Below, piece after piece: positions 1-9,690 of a stretch of DNA of 64,000 bases. The stretch lies in the NCBI GenBank assembly GCA_032164245.1, contig JAVMKO010000003.1:94921890-94985889 (forward strand). The letters run 5' to 3'. How positions within the stretch are numbered: position 1 is the stretch's first letter; each line of letters starts with the position of its first letter. The position numbers were made by a program, and so were the translations under genes. The notes beneath the pieces were generated by a model. That model was not told the DNA's origin. It searched no databases and saw nothing but the letters and a program-made list of their open reading frames with translations. Source of the DNA: Sternotherus odoratus (lineage: Eukaryota > Chordata > Testudines > Kinosternidae).

Positions 1-1118
1 GAATTGATTTCCTGCATCACCACTTAATCCACACTCCTTCAGCAGCTAGCTATATGGCTCACTTACAGAACTGACTCTATAGGTGACAAGAGCAACTCTT
101 TCAGTGCTTCCCCTCCAGCTCGACTGGAAAACTTGCATTAGTGGGCCATGTTCCTTCTATCTCAGAGGCTTTGGAACTTTCAAACCTTTGGCCTGACTTC
201 TCTGCCAAGATACTCTTTGCCCATGGAAAAGTGCAGGATCTCCTCTGACCCAAAGCTCTATCTTTCCCATTACCAAAGGGGACAGGTGTTTTTTTTAAAG
301 CTCCAGCTCCCTTTCATGCCTGAATATTGGGATTTGTTTCCCTAGTCTGAACATCCTTAACAAGAGGCTTTGCAAACACAAACTTCCATGGGGAGATACT
401 TCTAATGTCTAGTCACTCCATATTCCTGGGACATTGTTTTGCTTGGTGAACCTCAAAGGGGCCTGGTCCACCTGTATCTTGTTTCACTGTGGAGGATTTA
501 CAAAATATATTTTTATCCACTTTGCTTCTCCATGGTCCCCAATTTACCAGTCAAGATCCTGGTAACATGCATTATATCTTAGAACTACTGTAAATGCAAA
601 ATAATTTGGGATGATTCACACCACATCTTGATCTTCCAGCAAACTTCACCAGTACCTGCTATGTCTTCACTTTCTCAGCAGATCACAGCAATATCCCATT
701 TCCATCTCCTCAGAGATCATGAACCTACGCATGATTCAAAACTCCCAGGTGAGCAAACTATTTCAGTTTCTCAATCTCAGTTTGTGTGTCCAGGGCTCTA
801 GCCCTACCACTAGATCAGCAAATCTTCATTTACACAGACACCTCGCTGCCTGTGCATGCCAGCGCCTCCATACCCCTCCAACGCTACCTTCTTGAAGTGG
901 CACTTTTTATCCTTCAAAGAAACAATTCTTCTCCCTGTGACAATTCAGGAGCCTCTCCTTTGGTGGTGTCACCCACCTCATGTTGCTTTGGGACTGACGA
1001 AGCTTCCACCCCACCTGCTCTAAGTCACTATGAATTTCAGCCTGCCAGGCTGAAGAGTTCACCTTGGATCCTTTTTAGCTCAGAGCTCTGGTTCTGCTCA
1101 GAACAGGGACATATAGTC

Positions 1119-1161
1119 ATTGGTCCAGTGGATTGCCTAGAAGCTAATTCACTGGACCAAT
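1119..1161. repeat. Inverted repeat able to form a hairpin
   Basis: ATTGGTCCAGTG at 1119-1130 is repeated as its exact complement at 1150-1161. The next four bases also pair with one G-T wobble, giving about 16 pairs around an 11-base loop. No flanking duplication or known family was recognised, so this is described only as a hairpin. Confidence 0.8.
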
Positions 1162-1349
1162 ATGTATTATCCAGATGCAGCAACTAAAGGCAATAATCTT
1201 TTGGAACAGAAAGGGTGACAGGCCCTGTTTTTGGGCACAGTCCCATTTTTTCAGCATGCATCTAAAGGGGAGGGACTCAACCACTATGAATTTACTCAGA
1301 CATTTTCAGGAGATTATAAAGAAATTGAATTTCAACGACACTGTTTCTG

Positions 1350-1392
1350 GAGATTTTCCAGATCTGGAGATTCTCCAGATCTGGAGATTCCC
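1350..1392. repeat. Short tandem repeat of a palindromic 10-mer
   Basis: The palindrome CCAGATCTGG occurs twice about 20 bases apart, each time followed by AGATTC, with related partial copies beside it. It is a local tandem duplication of about 20 bases. No coding meaning is seen. Confidence 0.8.
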
Positions 1393-3219
1393 CCTTCTAT
1401 AAGTTGGGTCAGTGTCTCACTACTCTTAGTTATCACCCCAGAACTCTTCATAGCCTTTATCAGCTGGTGCTTATATACTAGACTTAACTAATACATCTTT
1501 TGCCTTCTTGCTTTTGGGTAAGTCGAACCAGAATGCTATGAGTTCTTCTTATCTCCATAGCAGTGTGACAAAAGGAATTACTGGGAATACTTTCCCATTC
1601 TTTAGTTTACATCTTAACATCACTGTAGATACAGTCATGAATAGTTATAGAAACTACTTCAGAACTATTGTATTGTATTGTCATGTTCTCTGTGTGAAAG
1701 TCTGATAGAAATCAATAGGAATTGTGTATGCTGCTCAGTGGCATCATCAGGCAATAAATTATGAAACCTCTGCAAACAGGTACATTCCGTAATAAGAGAA
1801 CATCTAATATAACACACTTCAAGTAAATTATAGTAATAACAAGAATATCCATATCATAGTAAGCATTTTTTTAAAAAGTTTTGAAACAGCTAAAAATCCC
1901 CACACCTGGGCCTACGCCATCCTCTAATAGGGGACAGGATGAAAATTTCCTTAGGGCTTCTTATCCTATAACTGCTTATTGCAGGGTTTCATTAGCCTTC
2001 CTTTAGTGCAGCTTGTAATGACTACTGTTGGAGACAGGATACTATTCTGATCTGGCAGGCAACTGCTAAATTTTTATAATCCTAGTATAGTACTTTGCTG
2101 ATGCCTATCTTGAGGGTGGGAACAGTGCTGGGCAGTTTTGAAAATTTCACCCTGAACTTTGGTTCTCAGATAGTCAACCAAAAATGTCTTTGAAAGCATT
2201 CCTTTGATATAGTACATCTTACATTAGGTGTGGTAGAAACAGCAATGAGCTAACTGGCTATTCTGAGCTTGTCTTTCCAAATGAAAGATTGTCAGACACG
2301 TTTTGAAAGATTATTTGAGAATGCTTACAAAAGGGACTGAATGTTGTGAACCAGATGATGCCTAGAAATAGCAGTTTGCAAGTGCTGTTTCATATCTGAA
2401 AAAATCAATTAAAAATAAACAAGGGATTCCAAACTTTTGAAATTGCTGTAGTTCTTACATACGAGTCTGGCTTTCAAACAATAAAAAAATCTTTTGATCT
2501 AGATTAGAGTCCTGGTTCTCTGAGGTGTCAAGAAACATTTGTAGGTCTGTAAGATGAGGTGTGCAGAGATTCTATAGCTGCTGATGTAAGGCTTAGTTAG
2601 ACATGGCTCAAAGGTATCATCACAAGAAATCCTGTCCAAGGATGTGACTTGCACGTGCTCCCTTTTTGATAAACTAGATTCTATATAAATTGAGGGGTGG
2701 GGGGACTCAACAACTGCTTCCAACACAAAGGATTCCTTTCAGAGGGCTGGTTTTAGACTCTCAAGTGGGCAGAGCTTTCCTTGCAGAGGAGGGTTCATCG
2801 TACCTGACTGAATTTTAAAGAGATTGAGGGCAATGTCACCAGCCAGTAATGTTTGTCCTCAGACTGATGGGCCTCATAGCCACAATTACATTTGTAATCC
2901 CCCTGTTTGATTCCTTTGGCTAGCAAGACATTATCAACACATGTTTGAAATTCACCCTCCCAAATCCCAGTCTTAACTAGTCATGAGCTAAAATACACCT
3001 TAAACTTGTCACTGGAACCAGATTGAATATTACCAGGTTTTTAACTGTAGCAGCTGTGCACTCAGATACATGACAATTGTGCAGTATAATAGGATGTGGA
3101 GACATTTTTCAGGCAAGCTAATATAAAATGTTTAAACATTCACTCTTTGAAGCTACTCGAGAATTTGGAATGTAAAAATAAGGCCAGGAAATGGCTTAGT
3201 GGACAGGCTGCAGGTGAGG

Positions 3220-4420
3220 TGTGTGACGGGTTCAGTCACAGAGACCCCTGTGGGACTATTACCTGACATGCTGAGACTATCTCTGAGCCTGTTTTACTGA
3301 CAGCTTGGGTCTCCAAAACCCTGTCTTGTTCAGCCAGACACTCTAGTCTGCTTCAAAACAGACCCAGGTCTGGTCCACACCCCCAAAGCAGCAGACTTTA
3401 ACCAAAAACTGCTCAGCAGGTCGCCTATCTCCAGCACCCAGACACCCAGCTCCCAATGGGATTCAAACCCCAAATAAATCAATTTTACTCTGTATGAAGC
3501 TTATGCAGGGTAAACTCCTGAACTGTCCACCCTTTATTACACTGATAGAGAGATATGCACAGCTGTTTGCTTCCCCAGGTTTTAATCACTTACTTAGAGT
3601 TCAATAATAAACAAATGTGATTTTATTAAGTATAAAAAGTAGGATTTAAGTATTGTTCAAGTAACAGACAGAAATAAGATAAGTTGCCAGGAAAATTTAA
3701 AAAAACCCATGCAAGTCTAAGCCTAATACATTTAAAAAACTGAAAATACAGGTAAATATCACCCTCAGAGATGTTCCAAAAAGCTTCTTTAACAGATTAG
3801 ACTCCTTCTTAGTCTGGACCCAATCCTTTCCCCCAGTACTGTTCTTGTTAGTTCCAGCTCAGTTGGTAACTAGGGGATTTCTCATGACTCCAGCCCCCTT
3901 TGTTCTGTTCCACCCACTTTTATATTTTTGGCACAAGTCAGGAATCCTTTGTCTCTTTCTGGGTTCCCACCCTTCCTTCTAATGTAAAAGCACCATCTTT
4001 AAGATGGATTCCAGTATCATGTGACATGTTCACATGTCCTCTGAGACTTCATTACGCACTGGCTGGCACCTGAGTATATGGGAAGGCTTACAAGTAAACA
4101 GAGCCATTTACAACCAATTTTCCTAATTAATGGAAGCCATCCAGATTCCAACCCACCATTAATGGCCCACACTTTGCATAGTTACAATAGGACTTCAGAG
4201 TAATACTTCATATTTCTAGCTTTAGATACAAGAATGATACATACATAAAAATAGGATGAGCACACTTAAAAGATTAGAAGCTGTGTAAATGATACCTTAC
4301 AAGAGAGCATGAAGCATATTCCAGTTACATTATATTCTCACTCATTATCATATTTCCATAAAATGTATGGAGTGCAAGGTGGTTCAAAAGGTATGTTATA
4401 AATGCAATGCAATGCATCAC
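3220..4420. repeat. Unclassified reptilian interspersed repeat, possibly LTR-derived
   Basis: This 1.2-kb block begins near TGTGACGGGTTCAG. It runs through CA-rich text about 5'-spliced-like motifs, an AATAAA-containing stretch near 3470 and an A-rich body, ending near 4420. I recall closely similar sequence as a common dispersed repeat of turtle genomes, but I cannot name the family. The TG start and CA end would fit a solo LTR, yet no matching target duplication is visible. Orientation is not assigned. Boundaries are approximate. Confidence 0.5.
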
Positions 4421-4838
4421 ATGACGCTGATTTCTCATATGGATATCACCATGTATAAATTAGACGAGGAAGACTTTCAAGTACCCTAGGGTATGTCTTC
4501 ACTACAGCAGTAGGTCGATTTCCTTTAAGTCAATTTTTTAAAGCAGACTGTATAGAGTCGATTTTGTGTGTCCCCACAAAGCACAGCAAGTCAACAGTGT
4601 CTGTCCGCACAACTGCTGCAAGTGTCGGCATAGTGAGCGTTGCACTGTGGGTACCTATCCCACAGTTCCCGGAGTCCCCAGCAGGCACCATTTTGAGTGC
4701 TGCACTATGGGTAGGCATTTCATAATTTCGCACCCTTTTTTCGTGCCGCCGACCACATTTCGAGCGGTGTACTGTGGGTAGGCATCCCATTATTCGTGCC
4801 CTTTCTCCGCACTTCGCTAACACCATAGCAGTGCAAGC

Positions 4839-6148
4839 ATGGAGCCCGCTGATGCCACCGCTGCAGTACTGGCCGTTATGCGAACCTCACGCACTGTTGT
4901 GGATTTTATGCTGTACAGAGGAATGTGATCCGGAGACAACTGCGCTTTCTGGAACCCAATGACAGTCATGAGCAGATGGACCTGGACGTGCACAGCAGGG
5001 ACAGGGACACTGACGTTTTTGGAAGTAGGGTGACCGACAATCTGGCAAATTTGGTGGCAATGGGGCAGGCTCATGCCATGGAACGCCGATTCTGGGCCAG
5101 GGAAACAAGCACTGACTGGTGGGATCGCATAGTGCTGCGGGTCTGGGATGACTCCCAGTGGCTCAGAAACTTCTGCATGCGTAAGGGCACGTTCATGGAA
5201 CTTTGTCACTTGCTTTCCCCGGCCCTCCAGTGCAAGAATACCAAAATGAGAGCGGCCCTCACAGTTCAGAAGCGAGTGGTGATAGCCCTCTGGAAGCTTG
5301 CAATGCCAGACAGCTACCGGTCAGTGACGAATCAGTTTGGGGTGGGTAAATCTACAGTGGGGTCTGCTGTGATGCAAGTAAGCAGAGCAATCGTCGAGCT
5401 GCTGCTACCCAGGGTTATAAACCTTGGAAACCTGCAAGCTACAATAGATGGCTTTGCCGCCATGGGATTCCCTAACTGTGGTGGGGCTATAGATGGGACT
5501 CATATCCCTATCCTGGCACCGGACTACGAGGCCGCAGAGTACAGAAACCGGAAGGGATATTATTCTATGGTCATGCAAGCAGTGGTTGACCACAAGGGAC
5601 GTTTCACCGACCTGTACGTGGAATGGCTGGGAAAGGTTCATGATGCTCGTGTGTTCAGGAACTCTAGTATATTTAGAGAGCTGCAGCAAGGGATTTTCTT
5701 CCCTGACCAGAAAATTACTGTGGGGGGTGTAGAAATGCCGATCGTTATCATTGGGGACCCAGCCTACCCCCTAATGCCCTGGCTTATGAAGCCCTACACT
5801 GGAGCCCTGGACAGGGGTCAGGAGCTGTTCAACTACAGGCTGAGCAAGTGCAGAATGGCCGTAGAGTGTGCATTTGGCCGACTGAAGGGGAGATGGCGTT
5901 CGTTACTGATTCACTCAGACATCAGCGAGAGAAATATCCCCATTGTTATTGCTGCTTGCTCTGTGCTCCACAATCTCTGTGAGAGCAAGGGGGAAACCTT
6001 TATGGCGGGCTGGGAGGAAGAGGCAAATTTCCCGTCCGCTGCTTACCAGCAGTCAAACAACAGGGAAAGTAGAAGAGCGCACCATGACGCGCTGCGCCTC
6101 AGGGATGCCTTGAAAACCAGTTTTATGAGTGCAGAAGATGGCGTTTGA
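4839..6148 (+). pseudogene. HARBI1-like Harbinger nuclease/transposase, one early frameshift
   Basis: A 407-residue frame runs 4925-6148 but starts at GTG, while the natural ATG at 4839 opens a different frame that reads about 29 plausible residues before stopping at about 4926. A single small frameshift near 4920 therefore separates the N-terminus from the body. Counting from 4925, the DDE_Tnp_4 nuclease signature is intact: D190 in GAIDGTH, D240 in VHDARVF, D278 in GDPAYPL and E314 in VECAFGRLKGRW. An upstream helical region with QFGVGKSTV (residues 137-145) resembles the family's helix-turn-helix. The protein would cut and rejoin element ends at TTA/TAA targets in the nucleus. The polyadenylation signal AATAAA follows near 6233. 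Length and motifs fit the family. Whether the downstream GTG or an internal ATG yields any protein is unknown. Confidence 0.85.
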
Positions 6149-6232
6149 GAACCCACTCCCTTGCTCTGCTCAGCCCTAAGCCTGCCGTCCTTGCACCCTC
6201 TTTCCCTCCCCCCTCCCAATGCTTGCAGGGGA

Positions 6233-6270
6233 AATAAATTCACTGTTTTAAAAATCATGGTTTCTTTATT
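6233..6270. terminator. Convergent polyadenylation signals of the two Harbinger genes
   Basis: AATAAA on the plus strand at about 6233 serves the nuclease gene ending at 6148. TTTATT at about 6265-6270 reads AATAAA on the minus strand and would serve the Myb-like gene ending at 6397. The two signals therefore overlap in a shared 3' region less than 40 bases wide. Confidence 0.7.
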
Positions 6271-7296
6271 GCTTCATCACAAATACAAATACAGGGGATC
6301 ACTGGCAAGGTAGCCAAGAAGGGGTGGGTGAGGAGGGAAACCAGCAGTCACAGCGGTGGAAGAGCGGGGAGTGGGGGGTGGGCAAGACAGAAGCTTTTAC
6401 AAGTTTTTAGAGAAACTCAACCTGCTGCTGCTTGTGCTGGCTTGTGGGGTAGAGTGGGTCGGTCCCCGGAGCTTCCCCCCCCCCCGGGTTCTCACCCCGC
6501 GTCTGGGCGGGGAAGCTATGGGACTTGGGGAGGTGGGGAGGTGGTTACACAGAGGCTGTAGAGGCGATCTTTGGGCCTGCTGAAGCTCCACCAGACAATG
6601 AAGCATGGCACTTTGCTCCTCCATTGTGCAGAGCAAAGCATCCATCCGCCGTTCTTCACGTTCCTGCAACTTTTCTGCTGCAGCTCTTGATTCTTGCCTT
6701 AACTGTAACAATTTTCCCCTCCATTCTGTCTGCCGTGCAGCCTCAGCATGAGAGTTATGCAGAAGTTCGTTAAAGATGTCATCACATGTTTTCTTTTTAC
6801 GCTTTCGTATCTGTGATAGCCGGCGTGAGGGGCAAGAGGGAGGATTCAGAGATAACTGTGCAGCTGTTGAAGAAAGAAAGGTATAAGGTTATGAGACACA
6901 TACAGTTGCGGAGAACAATGGGATTACTATGCAGCGGGGAAACACAGTATTCACAGGCCTGATATGGCTTCTGTACAAGGTCATATTCCTCACCTAAAAG
7001 TTACTGGATCAGTCAAAAGTCACAGACTCAACTCACGCATGAGAGAGCCTCACCACGACTGCTGAAATCACCATGCAGCAGGCTATGGTAAGCAAAGCCA
7101 TACTCTTTACAGCAGCGCTTGGATATTCCAGAGTAACCCCCCCCCCTCCTTCTCCCCTCCCCCCACCGCATGGCTCCCAGTCACCGCAAAATGCAAAATA
7201 AAACCAAAAACTCTCTGGCTTTGGGCTGGCTGTGGAAGCATCCGCTTGTAGGATCAAAACTCCTCTAACTGCTCTCACAACGGGCTGGCTGGGGCG

Positions 7297-7331
7297 AAGG
7301 GGGGGGGGATGGCGGTGGGGGGGGGGGGGCT
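7297..7331 (+). repeat. Poly-G tract with G-quadruplex potential
   Basis: Several G runs, one of about 13 bases, lie close together here. They fall inside the Myb-like gene intron, on the strand opposite that gene. Such tracts are length-unstable and prone to assembly error. Confidence 0.75.
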
Positions 7332-7482
7332 TACAGGATGTCTCGCTCGTTGTGTCCAGACTAATTGCAGTTCGTATTTCAAACAGGCAACCATGAATGA
7401 CATAACTCTGCTTAGAATTTCTCGGAGAGATAGAGAATGCATGTTGTTGGAATCGTTTTAAAGTCCTGCAGCATTCGCCGCA

Positions 7483-7683
7483 ATGCTATGCTGCTCAATG
7501 ATACCAGACTATTTACTACTTTTGTGGCGTGGGATGGTCTCCTATCACGGGGGGCCGGACAAGGCGGCTCTCCCCAGAAATCTGGTGCGGAAGATTCATC
7601 GCTACCTCCTGGATAGCTTCATTGAAATGTCCGCAGAGGACTTCCGGTCAGTACCCGAGTACATTGACAAGCTCTTTGAGTGA
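7483..7683 (+). CDS. Small open frame in the Myb-gene intron, unknown
   Basis: A 66-residue frame with ATG at 7483 and TGA at 7681 lies on the plus strand inside the intron of the minus-strand Myb-like gene. The second half, from GMVSYHGGPDKAALP to EMSAEDFRSVPEYIDKLFE, looks protein-like: mixed charged and aromatic residues and a predicted-looking amphipathic end. I do not recognise the family and no partner exon was found. It could be a relic of a captured host or transposon exon, or chance. The poly-G tract at 7297-7331 precedes it. Confidence 0.25.
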   Translation: MLCCSMIPDYLLLLWRGMVSYHGGPDKAALPRNLVRKIHRYLLDSFIEMSAEDFRSVPEYIDKLFE

Positions 7684-8396
7684 AAAGGGACCAAACCAGC
7701 AATGAAAGCACACCAATTCCTTAGGTCAAGTTAATCATTAATAAATGCTTCCTTTAAAAATCATGAGTCATCTAATCCCTTAAAAAAAAACACTCACCAG
7801 AGTTCCCTTCGCCAGCTTGGGTACCCGCTTGGGAGGGTTGGCTGAGTACTGGCTCCAGGGTGATAAAAAGCTCCTGGCTGTCTGGTAATAATACTGTTTC
7901 TCCATTTGCGTCCTGCTGTTCCGTGATATTTCCCTCCTCCTCCTCCTCATCCGAATCCTCCTCGGCCCTGCGCATTATCCCGTGTGTGGAGTCCACGCAA
8001 ACCGGTGTGATGGTGGTGGGGGTGCCCCCATTATCTGATTTAGTTGATTGTAGAACCAGCATGTCCACGGCGGACCCCCTGAGCATCCGTTTGCCTCTTT
8101 GGCTTTCTGGAACGCTTGCCTCAGCTCCTTAACTTTCACGCAGCACTGTTGCGCGTCCCTGTTGTGGCCCCATTGCAGCAGGGCCTTGGAGACCCTGGCG
8201 AACGTGTTGGCATTCCGTTTGTTGTTGCGGAGAGGTCGATTTCAGCGCTACTCCTCTCGTTAGGGAGGAGTACAGAAGTCGATTTTGAGGGCCCTTTAAA
8301 TCGACGCAAATGGCGTCTGTGTGAGGACGGATACAGGTTTATGTCAAATTAACGTCGCTAAAGTCGACGTTAAGCTGTAGTGGTGACCAGCCCTTA

Positions 8397-9285
8397 GGGT
8401 ATGTCTTCACTACAGCAGTAGGTCGATTTCCCTTAAGTCGATTTTCTAAAGTAGACTTTAGAAAATCGACTTAGTGCGTCCGCACAAAGGACAGCAGGTC
8501 GACACTGTCTATCCTTAAACTTTTGCAGGGGTCGACATAGCCAGCATTGCACTGTGGGTAGGTATCCCACAGTGCCGGGAGTCCCCAGCTGGCACCACCT
8601 TTCGGAGCAGCCAGGCACGCTCCCCAGGGGACCAGCCCCAGTCCGAGCAGCTCCGTGGCCCCCCTGCCCGCCCAAGCAGCCCCGTGCCGGCTCCCCCCCC
8701 CCCGCTTGGGTGGGGGGGCCCGCGGAGCTGCTCGGGCGGGCAGGGGGGTCCGGCGCGGGGCTGCTCAGGTGGGCGGGGGGGTCCGCGGAGCTGCTCGGGC
8801 TGGTCCGGCGCGGGGCTGCTCGGGCGGGTTGGGGGGTCCGTGGAGCTGCTCGGGCGGGGGGGAGCCGGCGCGGGGCTGCTCGGGTGGGCGGGGGGTCCGG
8901 CGCGGGGCTGCTCGAGCGGGTGGGGGGTCCGGTGCGGGGCTGCTCGGGCGGGCGGGGGGGTCCGGCGCGGGGCTGCTCGGGTGGGCGGGGGGGTCTGCGG
9001 AGCTGCTCGGGCGGGGGGAGCCGGCGTGGGGCTGCTTGGGCGGGCGGGGGGGTTCGCGGAGCTGCTCGGAAGGTCGGAGGCTTAAAGTCCCACGCATCCT
9101 CACTAGATCACAATCGACCCAGAGAGAGGTCGATTTCAGCTACTCCTCTCATTAGGGATGAGTACAGAAGTCGATTTTAAGGTCTCTTTAAATTGACTTT
9201 AAGGGCATGCATGTGAGGACGGGTATAGGATTAAATCAACTTTAGCTTGCTAAAGTTGACGTTAAGCCCTAGTGAGGACCAGCCC
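8397..9285. mobile_element. Non-autonomous Harbinger derivative with minisatellite core
   Basis: Ends match the neighbouring full element: GGGTATGTCTTCACTACAGC at the left and GTGAGGACCAGCCC at the right. Exact TTA target triplets flank it at 8394-8396 and 9286-9288; the left one is shared with the full element. Subterminal GTCGA-rich text (GGTCGATTTC, TTAAGTCGAC) is conserved with the copy at 22789-23339. There is no coding remnant of nuclease or Myb. The centre is a GC-rich tandem array (8640-9085). Confidence 0.9.
8640..9085. repeat. GC-rich minisatellite inside the Harbinger derivative
   Basis: About a dozen imperfect units of 25-35 bases, each containing GCTGCTCGGGCGGG followed by a G run and TCCGGCGCGG or TCCGCGGA. 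All frames stay open because the units lack stops, which gives long spurious reading frames. The related copy at 22789-23339 holds only about one unit per side, so the array expanded within this element. The tract has strong G-quadruplex potential. Confidence 0.9.
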
Positions 9286-9690
9286 TTAGAGGCTAACCAG
9301 TTTATTTCAGCATAAGCTTTCGTGGGCTATAGCCCACTTCATCGGATGCATAAAATGGAACAGAAGTAAGATGCATTTATACACAGAGAAAAAAAAAGTT
9401 GTACATTAGCATACCCTTTCAAAAGGTATTTTTTCTCCTGCTGATAATGGCCCATCTAAATTTAACAGCCTCTTAGAATTGGTATGCTAATGTACACATT
9501 TTTTCTTTCTTTCTGTGTGTATAAATGCATCTTACTTCTGTTCCATTCTGTGCATTCAATGAAGTGGGTTATAGCCCACAAAAGCTTATGCACAAATAAA
9601 CTGATTAGTCTCTAAGGTACTACAAAGTCTTCCTCGTCTTATTTACAGATACAGACTAACACGGCTGCTAATCTTAAACATGTATAAATT

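Larger units (their letters stand above)
1..3219. other. No gene recognised; single-copy-like DNA
   Basis: Short open frames occur here, but none has recognisable motifs or matching splice sites. Two local structures stand out: an inverted repeat at 1119-1161 and a short tandem repeat of a palindromic motif at about 1350-1392, both listed separately. The rest is AT-moderate sequence without recognisable transposon ends. Confidence 0.6.
6397..8232 (-). pseudogene. Myb/SANT-like Harbinger accessory protein, two exons, broken
   Basis: On the minus strand the 5' exon covers about 8232-7798 and the 3' exon 6863-6397. The first exon starts inside the SANT domain (NANTFARVSKALLQWGHNRD, then VKVKELRQAFQKAKEANG) and lacks the N-terminal half. 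A one-base frameshift lies in the G run near 8025, after which the frame resumes with an acidic stretch (DSDEEEEEG) and SQELFITLEP. The donor GTGAGTG follows 7798, and the acceptor TTTCTTTCTTCAACAG precedes 6863. The split codon (phase 1) joins cleanly to AAQLSL and a basic RKRKKK patch. The 3' exon then encodes a charged helical region (EKLQEREERRMDALL) and stops at 6397. Family members supply DNA binding and recruit the nuclease. The truncation and frameshift make this copy non-functional. Confidence 0.85.
4489..8393 (+). mobile_element. PIF/Harbinger DNA transposon, two-gene form
   Basis: Terminal inverted repeats are GGGTATGTCTTCACTACAGC at the left and its imperfect complement ending CACTACAGC at the right, flanked by CTA (4486-4488) and TTA (8394-8396). 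The target was TTA in the host PLE copy, so the left triplet has mutated. Inside are a plus-strand DDE nuclease gene (4839-6148) and a minus-strand Myb/SANT gene (6397 to about 8232), arranged tail to tail. This is the standard coding content of autonomous Harbinger elements, where the Myb-like protein binds DNA and helps the nuclease. AATAAA signals for both genes lie within about 40 bases of each other near 6233-6270. The Myb gene is truncated and frameshifted, so autonomy is unlikely. Confidence 0.92.
4450..9690 (+). mobile_element. PLE-type snapback insertion split by two Harbinger elements
   Basis: The 12-base sequence CATGTATAAATT at 4450-4461 recurs exactly at 9679-9690 and is the target duplication. 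The element itself is 4462-4488 plus 9286-9678. Its left arm is an inverted copy of its right arm: GACGAGGAAGACTTT at 4463-4477 mirrors the right-arm text near 9624-9638, and the inversion resumes at 9286 (TTAGAGGCTAACC). The right arm ends in the GATACAGACTAACACGGCTG terminus shared with the copy at 30031-30556. The 4.8 kb between 4489 and 9285 is a later double Harbinger insertion into the TTA of this element. Assignment to Penelope-like elements is by tail architecture and hammerhead-like motif and is moderately certain. Confidence 0.72.

Noticed and set aside
786..1187. A 133-codon frame with an IYTDTSL string resembling retroelement RNase H
   Set aside because: No neighbouring reverse-transcriptase or RNase H motif in the right order was found; one short match is not enough.
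8554..9180. Several long overlapping open frames rich in Gly, Arg and Ala
   Set aside because: They are translations of the GC-rich minisatellite, open in all frames because the units lack stop codons.
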